NCBI GenBank assembly: GCA_030704615.1
Contig: CM060731.1
Coordinates: 69,298,756 to 69,362,755, forward strand
DNA from: Takakia lepidozioides
Taxonomy: Eukaryota; Streptophyta; Takakiopsida; Takakiales; Takakiaceae
Length of the DNA stretch: 64,000 bases
Direction: 5' to 3'
A program made the position numbers and the translations under genes. Of the stretch, positions 44,891-58,800 are shown in pieces; the stretch's first letter is position 1, and each line of letters begins with the position of its first letter. The notes beneath the pieces are model-generated. The model did not search any database and was not told the origin of the DNA. It was given only the letters and a program-made list of their open reading frames with translations.

Positions 44891-47800
44891 ATGTCGTCGT
44901 CTGATGAGTCCAACTCGGATGCGGAGGATATTGAGATGTTCGAAGCCGATGCTACGAGGGACATTGAATCCGGGAAGCTGGTTGTGAACAATGGAGATGG
45001 GACTTACAGGTGCCCGTTCTCTCCGGGTAGGAAGAAGCAGAGTTTTAAGCATCGTGATCTTCTCGACCATGCAAAAGGCGTTGCGAAGGGGAAAAAGGGG
45101 CCTGAGAAAGTTGGTACGCACCGCGCATTGGTGAAGTACTTGGACGCACAGTTTGCAGACAAGCCAAAGCCTCCCCAGGCTGTGCGAGTGCACAAACTGG
45201 AGCAGGTGGTTCCCCCGAGGAAAGCCAACGAGGGAAAGCTGTTGTGCCCGTGGATGGGCATTTTAGTTAACATTGATAATCATAAAACCCGGGAATCGGA
45301 CGGGTTTCGGCTGGCAGCTGGGGCAGCTGATATCAAGGAGAAGTTCAAGGTAATCCTCACCTCCGGAATTGTACACCAGAAGCGCTTTGCCTGTTGTTTG
45401 TATTCTAGTTGGAGCTAAAAAGTAAAATCACTTCCCAGACGTCTGTCTGCCAAACAACTAACATTCAGAGGTTTCCGTGGGGTGGTGGTGGTTCCAGGAG
45501 TACAATCCAGAGAGGGTAGATGTGTTTCATGACTACAAGGGCCACCAGGGCACTGCTTTGGTTACATTTGTGAATGACATCCATGGCCTCAAGGATGCGG
45601 AAGATTTTCACAGAAGCTTTGCAGAGGCTGGGCGGGGCCGGAAAGAGTGGGACCAACACAACTATCGAGAACGTGGCCTGCATCTTTATGGATGGCAGGC
45701 AACTGAACAGGTAGCAATGCTGTCAAGCGTACCTGAAATAAGCTACTGTATACCTGAGTATGTCATCTCTGGGATCCTCTTTGGTGCAATTCAGTAGTGT
45801 ATCTAGTGTTTAGTATAGTGTCGATGCAGGTCCATTGCTATGGAATACTTACATTCTGGGTGTTCTCTTCTTTTGTCACCAGGACCTCAAAGGAGATCTC
45901 GATCTTCTGACAAAACACTTGTGCAAGTTTTCGGATCTCAAATCTGTTGCCGACATGATGGAAGAGAAGGAGAGGATCAACAGCCAGCTTGTTCAGAATT
46001 TGGTAGAATCAGTGGGAAGGAAAAATGATCGTTTGGAAGCCTCCCATGAACAGTTTGTGGTGTTGAAGAACATCGTGGCAGAGGTCAATAACATGCGTGT
46101 GAAGGCTGAAGATGATATGCGCCAAATGGAGGAGAAACACAAGCAAGGTGTGCCTCTTCTATCGAAGAGTTTGTGTGACAAACAGTGAACCTGTGCATTT
46201 GTCCTTGTGGGATCAGGGTGGTGGTTTACGCGTCATCTTGACCAGAATGGACATGTAATCTGGACTTGATATAGAAAGTCGCTTGTTCAGATGCTGTAGG
46301 TCAGTTGTGTTATGGTTGAGCAGCTTCCAACAGAAGAGTATACGTCACTTGCCACATCATTTGGCAAACACTCCCTCCGCTGCCTTCACTCATTTCTCAG
46401 GGCCTTGGTGCATGACTGCAAATCCTCAAGTGATGGAAGAGTTTGGAGTTTGAAGTCTGTTGGTATTATCTTAAATAATGTATCCTAGTCTCACAACTGT
46501 GTTTCATTGAAGGATCAGATATGCCTGGATATATATCTAAATGAGGTTCTCCACCTTAGAGAATCTCTAGGAGTTGAAACTGTAGCTTTTGGGCTCTTGT
46601 CAAGGGCCCCACGTCATTTTCCTTGTGTCATGCTTGGCGTTACATAGAACACAATCCCTCACAAAAAGTTGTTCTTCTGTAACCTCTTACAGTCCTTGAA
46701 GAACTTCAAACCAAGGCACACAGGGATGCTGAGCAACACCACCATAGGCTGCTACAGCATCAGGTCACACTAGCAAACAAGATGCGGGTGCTTCAACAAC
46801 GGTGTGAAGATATGGAGCAAACTGAAAAACTGATGAAGGAAAAGAATGAGGCAGAGCGGCGACAGTTTGAAAAAGACAGACAGGAGGTAAATGAACGCTG
46901 CCTCGTAACCCTTGTCCTCAGAAGAATTGTTCTTGTGTAGCCACAATAGCATGAGCTTTGTGTTTGCTAGCTGTCAGACAGCTTTCTAGGTTTTGTTGGC
47001 TCTTACATGTAGATGCTGCTCGATATCTTAGCCATGGTTAGTATGTGCGCGCCTTTGGTTACTTCACTGAACATACTTTGGATATTCAAATACAACAGGC
47101 AAGAAGACAGTTGGAGGAAGTGAGCAAACAGGCAAAAATGCATGCAGCAAGGCAGTACACCCAGCAAGAGAAGCAAAAGATGCTGATCGAAAAGCATGAG
47201 GTCTCTGTCTCTCTCTGTCGCTGAGCTAATTGGGTCTCCATGGGATGTGATAAATTTTGCATTTTGCACTCATGATTTCCAGGAGTTGTGTAGGGTTGTT
47301 CCAAGTGATTTCTTGTTGATTCTATTTTGTCTATCGGCCCTTGGGCTCTGTTGACAAAGGTTCTCTCTCTTTCTCTCTCTGTCTCTGTCATACTACCGCG
47401 TCAGCCCCTGACAAAGGTAGTTTCTGTCCCTTTGTGTTCTGCTCAAACTGAGCGCAGGGTCAATGGTCACAAGGCTACGGCAAACAACGTCTTATGAGTA
47501 CATTCTCTTTCTTTCTCATGGCACTAGACTGAAATTTAAACTGCAGGGCAGGGAGTCTACCTTTGGACAATAAACAGAGAGGAAAGGGAGATTGTCAATG
47601 CCCAATGTGCAGGCAGCCTGAAAGTATCCATTTTTGATATTGGGGTACTCTCATCAGAGAGTGACCCTCTTCAGGACCATCAAGAACATAGCTCTGCACC
47701 TCTGTTCACCAACTTTCAAAGTCTCGACACTAAGTCTTAAGCCAGGTCCTTGTTGGGGTCTAATCGTTGGGCAGTTCGCATATAGCAGATTGATGCTTGT

Positions 47801-50505
47801 GTGAAGGGCTTTCTAGAGGAAATCTGGAAAGCTTGAACCAATTGTTTATACCAAGGTAAGTCCCACTACTGGAGTGGGCCCCTCATAGGTAGTGTTTGTT
47901 CCCTCTTGTTCCGCCCAAACTGGGCTCAGGATCTATGGCTACAAGGCTACGGCGAACGTCATCTCATGCGTACGTTCTCTCATGGCAGGGTCTATGGCCA
48001 CAAGGCTGCGGCAAACGTCTTATGAGTACTTTAATTTCTCTGTCATGGCATCATGACTATGTCGAACCAAATATCACAGCAATGGATGCGTAGCCCCTGT
48101 AAAGACAGCCAGAGGTAGGGCTTGTTGTCAGCTCATGTGGTGGGCTTCAACCCGACCCACAAGACAGAGATGTGGGACCTGTGAGATAGATGAGGCAAAT
48201 GGATGAGCTCATCAATCTTACCTGTTGATGCTGGCTATGTGCACCTTGTTGATGTAGTCCCCATCGATGGAGCCAGTCATGGATTCAATCCATTAAACTA
48301 TGAAACTCAGCTGGGCATTGGTAAAGCAGTCGAACACATTGCATGACTAACTTATGTTCAAATTTTTTACTCCTGAAGTTTTCAGAGACATGATACCATG
48401 AGAAGGCATGAAGTTCGGTCCTCTTTAGCTTAATACACATGTGACTCATTTGGCTGTGCTTGCAGAATGAGAGCAAGAAGCTTGAGATGGAGGTACAGGA
48501 GCAAAAGAAGTTGTTGGCTGTCAAGCACCAGTTAGAACTGGAGGGGCAATATGTCTCAGAGATTCTGGAGATTGAACGAGGCGAGGTTGAGAAATGCAAC
48601 ACGTCAGATAATGATGGGGAAGCCCAAAGGCAAAAAGTTGCAGATCTCGAAGAGAAACTAGCTGACTTGCAGTCAGAGTATGAGTCTTCAGAAGCTTTGG
48701 TCTCTAACCTGACGGTAAAGGAGCGGGCAGCAAATGACGAACTTCAAGAGGCTCGGAAGGCAGCCCTTGTGGTAACCTCCCACTTTCTTCTTGTTCTACC
48801 TTGCCACTCTTAGTCTTTGTCAGAAGGCTCTTCTTCATTCAGAGTTTGCAACAGTCTCTCACAGCGCATGAAAAGGCCTCTAAAACCGCTACTTCTCTCA
48901 GTTTGAGATGCTTCAACCACTTACCAAAGCTGGGGCCCTCAGGCACATTTCCGATCAAATCCATGCAGGATGAAATGCATTCTGAAAGGTCAGAATCGAC
49001 TTATCTACTAAAAGTCCCACCACCTCAGTGAGCATTTCATGATGGCAATAGCCCTTCCTCCCTTGTCACCGCTTCATATTTGAAGGGTCAAAACGAGAGG
49101 GAAACTACGGAAAAAAAGGAATGTGTTGTTGAAAGCAGTCACATGGTAATATTGGGGGGGGGGGGGTGGTATTTGTTGTCCTTCAGGTTTTGAGGAAATA
49201 CGGTCCCCTATCTAAATTGGGTATCAAGCTTGCTGGGGAAATTAACAAGCAGCCTTGGACAGCTGCCTGTAAGGAAAGGTACAAATATGACAGCGAAGGA
49301 TGGGAAATGAGAATGGCTACTTCAATCTCCAACTGGGAGCTCCTCTTGAAAGACCACAATTTCCGGCCATTGAAGTGTGTGGAAGTCAGACCTGATGTTT
49401 TCAAGGTGTGCTTTCCTGTGTGTGCCGATGCTTCCCTTTTTGAGTTGGAGTTCTTTGGACTATATATGCATGTCACTTTGTCCATGTAATAGATAACTAT
49501 GGCTTGCTCTCTGTCCCTCTTTCGGACGTTATACCATTTCATTTCATTTTCCTTTTCTTTGTTCCTCTCCCTTTTTCTCGAACCAGCACTGCACAGTCAC
49601 ATTTGTCTTCAGCTAGAGGGCTATAGCAGCATAGCTGAGATCAACATCCTACTTGCAGGTATGAAGTCAATCCAGTGTGTACATCAGTGGGTGATATGGT
49701 TTTTTATAACCAGCTTGTCACTGGCTGTTTGGGAAATGATTTTCCCTTTGTACGGTTATTCAATACATCTCACTCCTTTGTGGTGGAACCCCCAACCTGC
49801 TCCAGGATGGTGGATTAATCCTCCTGAGGGACTAAAGCCGTCAAGGGTGTGTCACCAGCATTTGCAGGGACAGGTCAATAAGAGAATTTTCTCATGGGTG
49901 CTGGCATCTTGTGGGTGTTAGATCTTTCTTATCTGCTTTCAATGCCATCCCTTAAACCAAGACTTAGTAAATTCTCTACTGGATTGTGTTTAGAGCTATG
50001 AATCTGGGCGGAGTTTTATACCTTGTGGTCCCAAATGCGAAACTGACTCCAAAAATGTGGATTGATCTTGGAGACTATGTCTCAAGTGTACATCAGAGAA
50101 GCATGAGTGGATTATTTCTGTAGGTGTGCTCCCACACTTTGCTCCATCTCCTTTCTACATCCCAGTTTTCAACTTTTTAAATCAGGTGCTGGTTCTGTGA
50201 CGAATTTAACTGAAGCTATGTCTAACTGTTACATTCTGTTGGTGCAGCATGAAATCATTGAGAATGATGAGAAGTTGGTGGAGTTGAAAAAGGACCTGGG
50301 AGACGTGGTCTGCAAGACAGTGACAGACGCACTCTTAGAACTAGAAGAGCACAATGCATCTGGGAGGTATCCAATTGAGTTGGCCTGGGACTTCGAGAAG
50401 GACCAACAGATTGTCATGAAGGATTTGCTCATCCATCTCAAAAAAAAGCTTGACGATTTATCAAAGCCAGTGAAGGGTAAGGGCAAACGAGTGAGAAGGA
50501 CCTGA
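44891..50505 (+). CDS. FDM: FDM/IDN2-like XS-coiled-coil-XH protein (RNA-directed DNA methylation)
   Basis: Eight exons: 44891-45349, 45471-45710, 45883-46147, 46693-46886, 47099-47200, 48466-48771, 49187-49405 and 50248-50505, all phases fitting, 680 residues. The family (IDN2, FDM1-5, related to SGS3) binds double-stranded RNA and acts with AGO4/AGO6-class effectors and DRM2. Domains: acidic start; zf-XS (YRCPFSPGRKKQSFKHRDLL), where the usual second Cys is Ser; XS domain (LCPWMGILVNI to EWDQHNYRERGLHLYGW); a long coiled coil over exons 3-6; XH domain (GIKLAGEINKQPW, then DEKLVELKKDLGD, NASGRYPIELAWDF). It ends in a basic tail. Intron 5 (47201-48465) holds LINE fragments. The family assignment is firm; orthology to one FDM member is not decided. 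Confidence 0.92.
47400..48055 (+). mobile_element. LINE-like 3' fragments in FDM intron 5
   Basis: Plus-strand fragment with a degenerate version of the zinc-knuckle and QQIDACVKG region at 47520-47840, flanked by copies of the tail (GGCTACGGCAAACAACGTCT at 47475; GGCTACGGCGAACGTCAT at 47945; a third near 48005). Several 3' tails in a row suggest nested or successive insertions. A shorter version is present in the duplicated FDM segment at 61.43-61.75 kb. Confidence 0.7.
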
Positions 50506-51544
50506 TTCACAGTTTGGGGACTGCAGCCCCTCAGTGTTGGTAGTGCTGATCGAGGACATTTTGTCATATTGACCTCTGCTACGCAGAAAGAAAGCAGATA
50601 GCATACGTTCTATGGTCCTCAGCTGATAGTTGGACACTTGCCTTCATAATAGAAAGGATGGGTAACCGAACTTCGCAGTTTAAGTTGCTTCTCTCTGCAG
50701 TTTGAGAGGAAGGTCCTAGTTTTGTTGTACATATCGGGTGCAATGCAACCCACCTTTTTGTCCTCATGAACCTACTTCAGAAACCCCTATTGCATCTGAA
50801 GTTAAGAATGTGGAAGGAGACAAATCAAGTGTGCTGTGTATCTCATGAATGCTGCAGTGAAGTTCAGAAGATACTCACAGCTTTTCTCTCTGCGGTCTTC
50901 GCACAGTTCATTGTGAGAGTGGTTGCTGGTGTTCAGCTGTGGATTAGATTTGTGCAGGGCAGTCTCTATAGCAGCCCTTCTCTGCTATGAACCTTCCAAA
51001 AAGCAACCCTTAATAAATAGTACTTTAATTCATCCCTCACTACAAGAGTAATGCCAACATTCAGCTGGCACTGCTCATAGGTAGGGGCAGTCCTCTGAGT
51101 ACTCCACACTCACCAGGCTTAAAGCACTCCAGTTTATACATAATGTTTAAAAATCCATATGGCAAGAATTTTGAATGTTTTAGTGGTAAGAGCAAGTCGA
51201 AGCGGGTGGTACTGCTCAGAGCAATCACTGAGCAATATTTGGAGAACTCAACAGTGAGCAGACACTGCTCGGTGCACTCACCAGGCACTCCCCCTACACT
51301 ACCAAGGCAGGGCTAGCATGTCTTGTTATACATGCAAGCCTTTGATGGGTGAAGGAACAGCCTCCAAGACACCCAGTACTATGACTGGCAGTCCAGCAAT
51401 GAATTACATGGGAGCAAATCACAGTTTTCAGCACAGATTCTTAGTATTGTCTAGATTCTTCACTTGCTGGAGATGGGCATTTTTTTTTGGCTGCGAGTTG
51501 TAAATAGATAGACACAATTAACTATACACATCATGGTTACAGGG
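50506..51544. other. Between FDM 3' end and repeat copy B
   Basis: 3' flank of the FDM gene. GAGGAAGGTCCTAGTTTTGT at 50705 is also present at 63883, where it is joined directly to intron-7 sequence, marking a deletion end point in the duplicated copy. No other gene is recognised. Confidence 0.5.
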
Positions 51545-52440
51545 AGAGAATCATGTACAGCTGCCTGGATGCCATCATAGAAAGTAAGGATGCTAATGTA
51601 AGAAGGAAACAACTAGCTTAGTTCTTGCTGTGCATAGCATGGGGAAGCACATCAAAATCAACTGATTCTTCAAGTGGTGCTAGCAACTGGTGTGGCAGCC
51701 AATGTTGGAACTAATCTGTGATTCAGTCCTAATCGCAGCCTCCCCCACCACGACTGGTCAATTACACATCGCAGACTCGGTCAGGAAGGTATCAAAAGAG
51801 TGAACTGCTTGACCTGCAGCCTCAGGTCAGTGATTCCTGGCCCCTGCTCAATGACTTGCTCCGAGTGGTCCGAGAATGAGCCAAACTGGTCAGGTTTATT
51901 CTGACTTGAATTGACAGATCATGCCATCGTCACAAAGATTTTTTGTATCTGGAAGTTGTTTTGTAGAGATTTTTTCTATAAAGATCCCCGCCATCTCTTA
52001 GTTTCTTGAGACAGGACCTACCTTGGCAGGGATAGAAACTCAACGAGTAAATCAAACGACCATGTCCCACAGTTCAAAACTTTCCAATGGGACCCAAATA
52101 GCCACGATCTCCATAGCAGAAGTAATCAGCGGAGAACCTTGGCATATTTGTGCCAACCTGCTTCCAATGTCTTGAAAAAGTGAGCTTCCATGTCTTCGCA
52201 GATGTCTCTTCTTCATGTTGGACAGCCCCAAAAACAATCTGACCATCACCCTGAGCTTCAGGGAATTTGAGCAGAGGAAGTTCTCATGGATGTCAAGAGT
52301 GGCTTGTGTTGGAAATGAGCGTTGTATCATATGCACTTGACCTGTCAAGTATCTTTTGTCACTACCTTCCTGAATCTCTTGCTCTCCTGACTTCTTGCAT
52401 TGGCAGTTTAGAGAGCTAAGCCTAGATAAAACATTTGAGA
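51545..52440 (-). repeat. Dispersed repeat, copy B (inverted relative to 35.4-36.2 kb)
   Basis: Minus-strand counterpart of 35352-36235. The open frame seen in copy A is interrupted here (TGA in place of the Trp after IGKF), and indels separate the copies. The two copies lie about 15.3 kb apart. Confidence 0.75.
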
Positions 52441-52880
52441 CTAACAGCCACAAGACCCCGGCATCGCAGACGTTTCCACGCTACATACAGAATACCAGAT
52501 TTTTGTATCACTGCAGCATCACTGCAGCAACAGGAATTCTCCAACTATAAATGCTTATGTGGGCCACTAGCCCAAACTACTGTTACTTTTCAGTACAATG
52601 GGCCCTACTTGAGACACCATATACTAGCAGGAAACTATCTTCTACTGTACTACAAACTGTCACTTCTAGCACAGCTTGTACAACCCTGGGAGTTTCCTTC
52701 ACCATCCCGTCCTTGTACCTGTCCTTATCCGAAACTTCGGAAAGTAAAGTGTCTTACAGTACTAATAAAAGTGTAACAGCTGAGACATCCACAGAAGGGA
52801 AGCTCCCCATGTAGCACAATGAAGTTCATACCACCTTTCAACAGCAGACCTGAGACCCAATACCCCGTGGAAGAGGTCTA

Positions 52881-55800
52881 TCATAGCAGAGCTGGTGTGG
52901 GGGAAGGTCCGTCCAAACCAGGAACCTGTGGTGGGGGCCCCAACTTGCCACTTTCATCATCCTCAGGTTGGGATTCTGTTTCTTGTTTTCTCTCTCTAGA
53001 AGGCTCAAATCCCAGCTTGAACTTGTCATAGTTGGACAACTCTGCGCTCTTAAACGGCCTTTCACCTAAAATCACTGTCAAATCGTCTTGATGCAATACT
53101 TCCTTCTCCAGCAGCCTCAATGCAAGGGCCTCAAGTCCAGCCCGGTGCTCCGTGACCAAGGCAAGAGTTCTTTCGTAGGCCAGATTAATCCAATCCCGCA
53201 CTTCTTTGTCGATAATTTCCCCTGTCCCGTTGCTATAGGGCTTTATCATCTCAAGGCCATCATCTCTTTGAGGAAAGGACAGGAGACCCACTTTCTCACT
53301 GAACCCATAGAGTGCAACTTGGGCATATGTCATCTTGGTCACCTTTTCCAAATCGTTTTGTGCACCTGTTGAAATCTTGCCTAACAAAACCTGTTGACCA
53401 TGTTGTGCACTCGTTAGGGAAGTAACACCATAAAACTTTGGGAGAAACAATACCATCCTCTTTTGATTTGTAAGTGCTATGCTAGCATGTAATCAGCAGC
53501 AATTCCACATGCCCATCACAGCAGGTGGAAAGGAGGTAAAGGAGGGAGTGGCCAGTCGTCCATTCACGTGGGCTTCTGTTGGGCGAGGCTGACTGTTAAA
53601 CATTTCCCCTTTTCTTACACACCTGGGCTTTAACAAAGGCCGATATTTGGGTAAATCCAGCCCAGGTTTGAATGATCACAATTCTGCTGGCTAAAAGTGT
53701 CGTGACTACAAGACTCCCTATGAAAAAGCACAGAAAATCAAAGTGGTGATGGTGGAACAAGTATTTGCAGAATTTTATCCAGGTGAGTATTACCCCTCTT
53801 CAGTCCTAGAGCACAGACGGGGCAGAAACAAGAAACTAACCACCCATAAAAAAATTTCACCTGCTCAGCTGCACGCCCACCAAGGCACATGCAAGTCATG
53901 TCTAGCAGTTGTTCCTTCGTCATCAGCAGATTCTCATTTGGTAAGTACTGTGCAAACCCCAATGCTGCAGTGCCGCGTGGTACAATTGACACTTTCAGTA
54001 ATGGCTCGGCATGCTCCAGGAACCAGCCTGTCACAGCATGGCCTGCCTCATGGTATGCCACTGTCCGCCTCTCCTCTTTGCTTATCACCTGGTAACAGAA
54101 CATAGTGTTTGTGAGAGGATGATAAGAGAGTGAAGGCAGTATAAATGACAAAATCGAAGGAGGACACCGGCCAGAGCTACCCTAACATAGAATGCCTCCT
54201 TGACCCTCGGCTACCGCCTTCTTTTGGGAGGTAGGAAATAGGCACTTTGTAAACCCACCTTACAGTGCGACTCACTGGGTGACTTTACCAGTGTAAAGTC
54301 ACCTCCAACATAGGCTATGTTGATCCCCTAGTGTGGCCACAGCAGCCCAACACCACTGGGTGGTCTAGTGGAAGTTAGGATAAGAAGAGAATTAGGGGGC
54401 TGCCTACAGAGACTGGCTCCACTCATTGATGAATACCCTCACTGTAGCAAGGGTGAGGAAAAAGGATAAGTCATCACAGTGCAATTAAGGGAGTGAAAGG
54501 GACACAAACACTAGAAGCTGAAAGTAAGAGAAACTCTATTTGGAGAGAGATTGTACTCATAAGACGTTGTTTGCCGTAGCCTTGTGGCCATTGACCCCGC
54601 GCCCAGTTTGAGCGGGAACAAAAGGGACAGAACCTACCTCTGTCAGGGGCTGACGTTGGTAGTAAGACTTACCTCCATATAAAGAATTAATCCGGGTTTT
54701 CCAGATATCCTCTAGAAATCCCTTCACACAAGCATCAATCTGCTGTGTGTGATTTGCCCAAAAACTAGGCCTCAGGAGGGCCTGGGCTTTTGGCTCAGCC
54801 TCGAGACTTTCAAAGTTGGTAAACAGGGGTACAGGCACAATTCCCTTAATAGATTTGAAGAGAGCGTCTCTTTGGTGAGAGAACCCCGGACAGTGTATCA
54901 GAAAATGAATACTGTCTTCAGATTGCCCACACAACGGGCAATTGCACTCTCCCTTTCCTCTCTGCTTCTGTTTGCTGTTCAAAGGTAGGCTTCCTGCCCT
55001 GAGTTTAAATTTCAGTCTAGTGCCGAGAGTGGGTAGACCACTATTTGGAGAGAGAGAGAGAGAGACACACACACACACACACACAGAGTTTAGGTACCCA
55101 CCCTCTTCTTCTTCTCAAGGCCACCAATAATTCGATCAATAGCTGACTCAAAATGCTCCATCGTAATTTCTGTCTTCTCATTCCTTGCAGCTATCAATGC
55201 AGCTTCATTACACACGTTGGCAATATCAGCACCTGCAAACCCAGGTGTCAGAGCTGCCATTCGTTGAGAATAATATGAAGGCTCCTGGTCAAGTGACAAC
55301 TTTCTGAGATAGATCCTGAAGATTTGCTCCCGGCCATTAATATCAGGCCGATCGATTGAAATCTGACGGTCGAAACGGCCCGGCCGCAGCAGCGCCTTGT
55401 CCAGTATGTCAGGTCTGTTAGTTCCACCAAGGACCACCACACCAGTAGTGGTCCCAAATCCATCCATTTCCACCAGCAGCTGATTGAGTGTGCTCTCTCT
55501 CTCATCATTGGCTCCTGCAAAACCACCCTTCCCTCTTGCCCGGCCAATTGCATCAATTTCATCAATGAAAATTATACTGGGACTTGTTTGCCTTGCTTGA
55601 GCAAACAAGTCTCGGACGCGAGAAGGGCCAACCCCCACAAACATCTCCATGAAATCTGACCCGCTGATGGACAGGAACGGTACCCCTGCCTCCCCAGCAG
55701 TGGCCTTGGCAAGAAGCGTTTTGCCAGTGCCAGGTGGACCAACAAGGAGGGCTCCTTTTGGAATTTTAGCGCCGAGCTCTTGGTACTTTTTAGGATTCTT

Positions 55801-58800
55801 CAGGAAGTGCACAAACTCCATGATCTCTTGCTTTGCCTCATCGCAACCTGCTACATCTTTGAACATCACCTGTGTTTACAAGTTTATGATATTAACCTCC
55901 TTACTCAGCATCTGTGCATACATCTCTCTATCCCATTGCTTCTCCTCTCCCTTTTCACATTCCAGAATGCAACATCTTCTGAACCGTCTGCCTTCTTTCA
56001 GTCTCTCTTACTACAAAACTATCCCTTTGGGAATTGCTGTATGACTGGTAATGTAACTGTAGCCACCTGTCACATTTATGTAAGTTCCATAGAGGTTTTT
56101 TAGTATCATACCTAGTATCATAACAACACTGAATAAGAGAGATTCACTACTGATGATGAAAGCCCCACGCCTGGTGGTCAGAGGTTTTCGAAACCGCAGT
56201 GACTGATGTCAACAGTAGTCATGGCCAGGCAAACGTCTTATGGGTACATTCTCTTATCTCTCTCCCCCCCCCCCCCCCTGACAAAGGTAGTTTCCGTCCC
56301 TTGGTGTTCCGCTCAAACTGGGCACGGGGTCAATGGCCACAAGGCTGTATGGCATACAACATCTTATGACTACATTCTCCCTGCCCCACCCCCTCGTGCT
56401 TATATCATGGTATGTCCCACTACTGGATTGAGCCCCTCACAAAGGCAGTCTGTTTTCCCCTGTCTGCCCAAACTGGGTGCAGGGTCTATGGCCACAAGGC
56501 TGCGGCAAACGACATCTCATGAGTACATTCTCCTCCCCCTCTGGCCTTCCCATGACCAAGTAAACTAATTATTTTCTTCTTCTTCCGCTCTCCCTTTCTG
56601 CCGTAAACCACATGAAAACACTGAAGAAATTCTTCACCTAACCCAACAACAATACCAACCTTGTCTTTGGCATTCTTGCTCAGCTTGGTCACTTGAGCCT
56701 TGCCCACATTAAAGATGCTGCGCCCAATGCCTCCAGATCCGCCTCCCATTCCAACCCCTCCTTGCATGCGCCGTGAAAAGTAAATATACCCTCCAATCAA
56801 CAGAAGGGTAGGGGCCAATCGCAGCAGCTCTTGCTGCCAGCTCAGCTGTGTCACATAAGTGACAGGGACATAGTCATGCGGGTGTACCCCTAATGTGTCC
56901 TGAGCATCTTCCAGCTTGCGCTCAAAAGAGTCCACACTCCCAATATTGAAGGAGTACTTGTACTGGCTTGGCCCCTGGTAAACTTCAGGGCGCACTTCAT
57001 CCAGTTCCCCCTCACTCTCTTGGGAAGAAGACTTGGTGGGACTTGAATAAACATACACCTTAGCTAGGTTTTTGTTTACCACTTCTATGCGATCCACCAA
57101 GCCCGGCTCCAGAAGCTTGTTCTGAAACTCCTGGAAACTGATCTGCATGAAAACAGTATACAATTCGATTGACTCCCAGACTGGAGGGAGGGAAGCAAAT
57201 GAAGGAGAGGATCTTCCTCAGACATAATGCAGAAGCTCATAAAAACGTTCACCACCGAGCCAGAGCTATTCAGTGCCAGAAATCAACTCGTAACCCTAAA
57301 GAGACCAAGTTTTATATAGCACCACTGAAGAATTAAGGTACCTGCTGGGCATCACTTCGACCAATGGATAGAGTCATGAGAAGTGCAATTGCAGCAGCAC
57401 CTGTTACTGCCAGTGACTGCAAATTGATTGGAATCTCTGCATACCAATAAGTTGTCTTTTGCTCCTCAGGTTTTGCATCCTCTGCCAAGAGACACGTGCT
57501 CACGCAATCAGTCTAACAAGTCAATTTTTCAAAGCACAAAAACCACAATACATCTCCTTCTATCACTGTGAGATTCCTCAAAAGGATTATCGAAAACTTT
57601 CCCCTTTTGGCCACTTCCATCAACCAGCTCCAGCCAAAACATCCCAAGTCTCCCAATGAACTGTCACAGAGCACCTAAAGAAGACAACCATCAAGATACT
57701 CAGTCATTCCAACTCCTCTTAACATTCTACGTGACCCCTCTAACTTTGACCGACCATGCCTATCAACCTCTCTGTATGATCTGGAGCTGATGGCAGCCAG
57801 AAAAGCTATGCTCTACATGCAACTGCACAAGGCATGAAGGATTGAGATAAAACAGACAAAGGTATAACCTCACATACCGCTCTTGGGCTCTGATTTCTGC
57901 TCATTGCGGCCCTTGGGCATTTCTTTCTTGTTCTTCGGATAAAAATTCCCAAACCCTGCACACAAAATAAATCCGTTGTGCAAATCAGCTACACTAGATT
58001 ATCTCACCACTTGTTGGAAATACAACTTTGCTCTGTTAAAAAAATTGCGAGAACTGAAGATACAAGAAAGGTTCAGGCTCAAACTACACACCATCAAGAG
58101 AACTGAAGGTCTAGACTCACTGAGAACCACATCTGTAACATGACCTGGCCAACCCATCATGACATGCTCACTAACTCCATAGACATGTATGCACAGTGCC
58201 TAAATTGCACTGTACACATGAAAATTGGTGTGGATTCGACTGTGAATTCAACAAATGCAGACCAACAGCAGGTGTTTCTGTTAGCCAATAAACCTATACA
58301 GCCATAACTGCAGTTTGCAAGAGTAGAATGTGATGTGGTTGCAAACAAACATATACTATAAGGTCGCTAACTAGTGAGCTGCTCTGTTTTCCATTGAGAT
58401 GTGCTCACCTTTTTTTGACCGGTTCTCACTGGAGAAGGTTCTCTGGGACCCTGCTTTCTGGACCAATGCCCTTCGCACGCTGGAGCTCTGACGGATGATC
58501 CTCGACACCTCATGACTATGAATTAATCTTTTTGATAAACCAAACTTTTCTAACCCTGCTCTCCCATCAAATGGGCCCGAAATGCCAGGCCTGAGAAACC
58601 CTAAGCTATGTAACAATCGCCTTGATGCAGTTTGTACTTGGTTGCCCGTTGACGACAGCCAGCGTATCTGTCCTAAACTATTGGCGTTCTTGTGCACATG
58701 TGAGCCTACCAATGTTGTTGGATTGATCAAAGCCACCTGCAAACAGCAGCGATACAGGCAAAGGGACAGAGTAAAAATGCATGAATTCTTCGGAGCACTT

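Noticed and set aside
49613-49659. Possible small extra exon in FDM intron 7, open and flanked by AG and GT
   Set aside because: Exon 7 joins exon 8 directly in phase and restores the XH domain without it.
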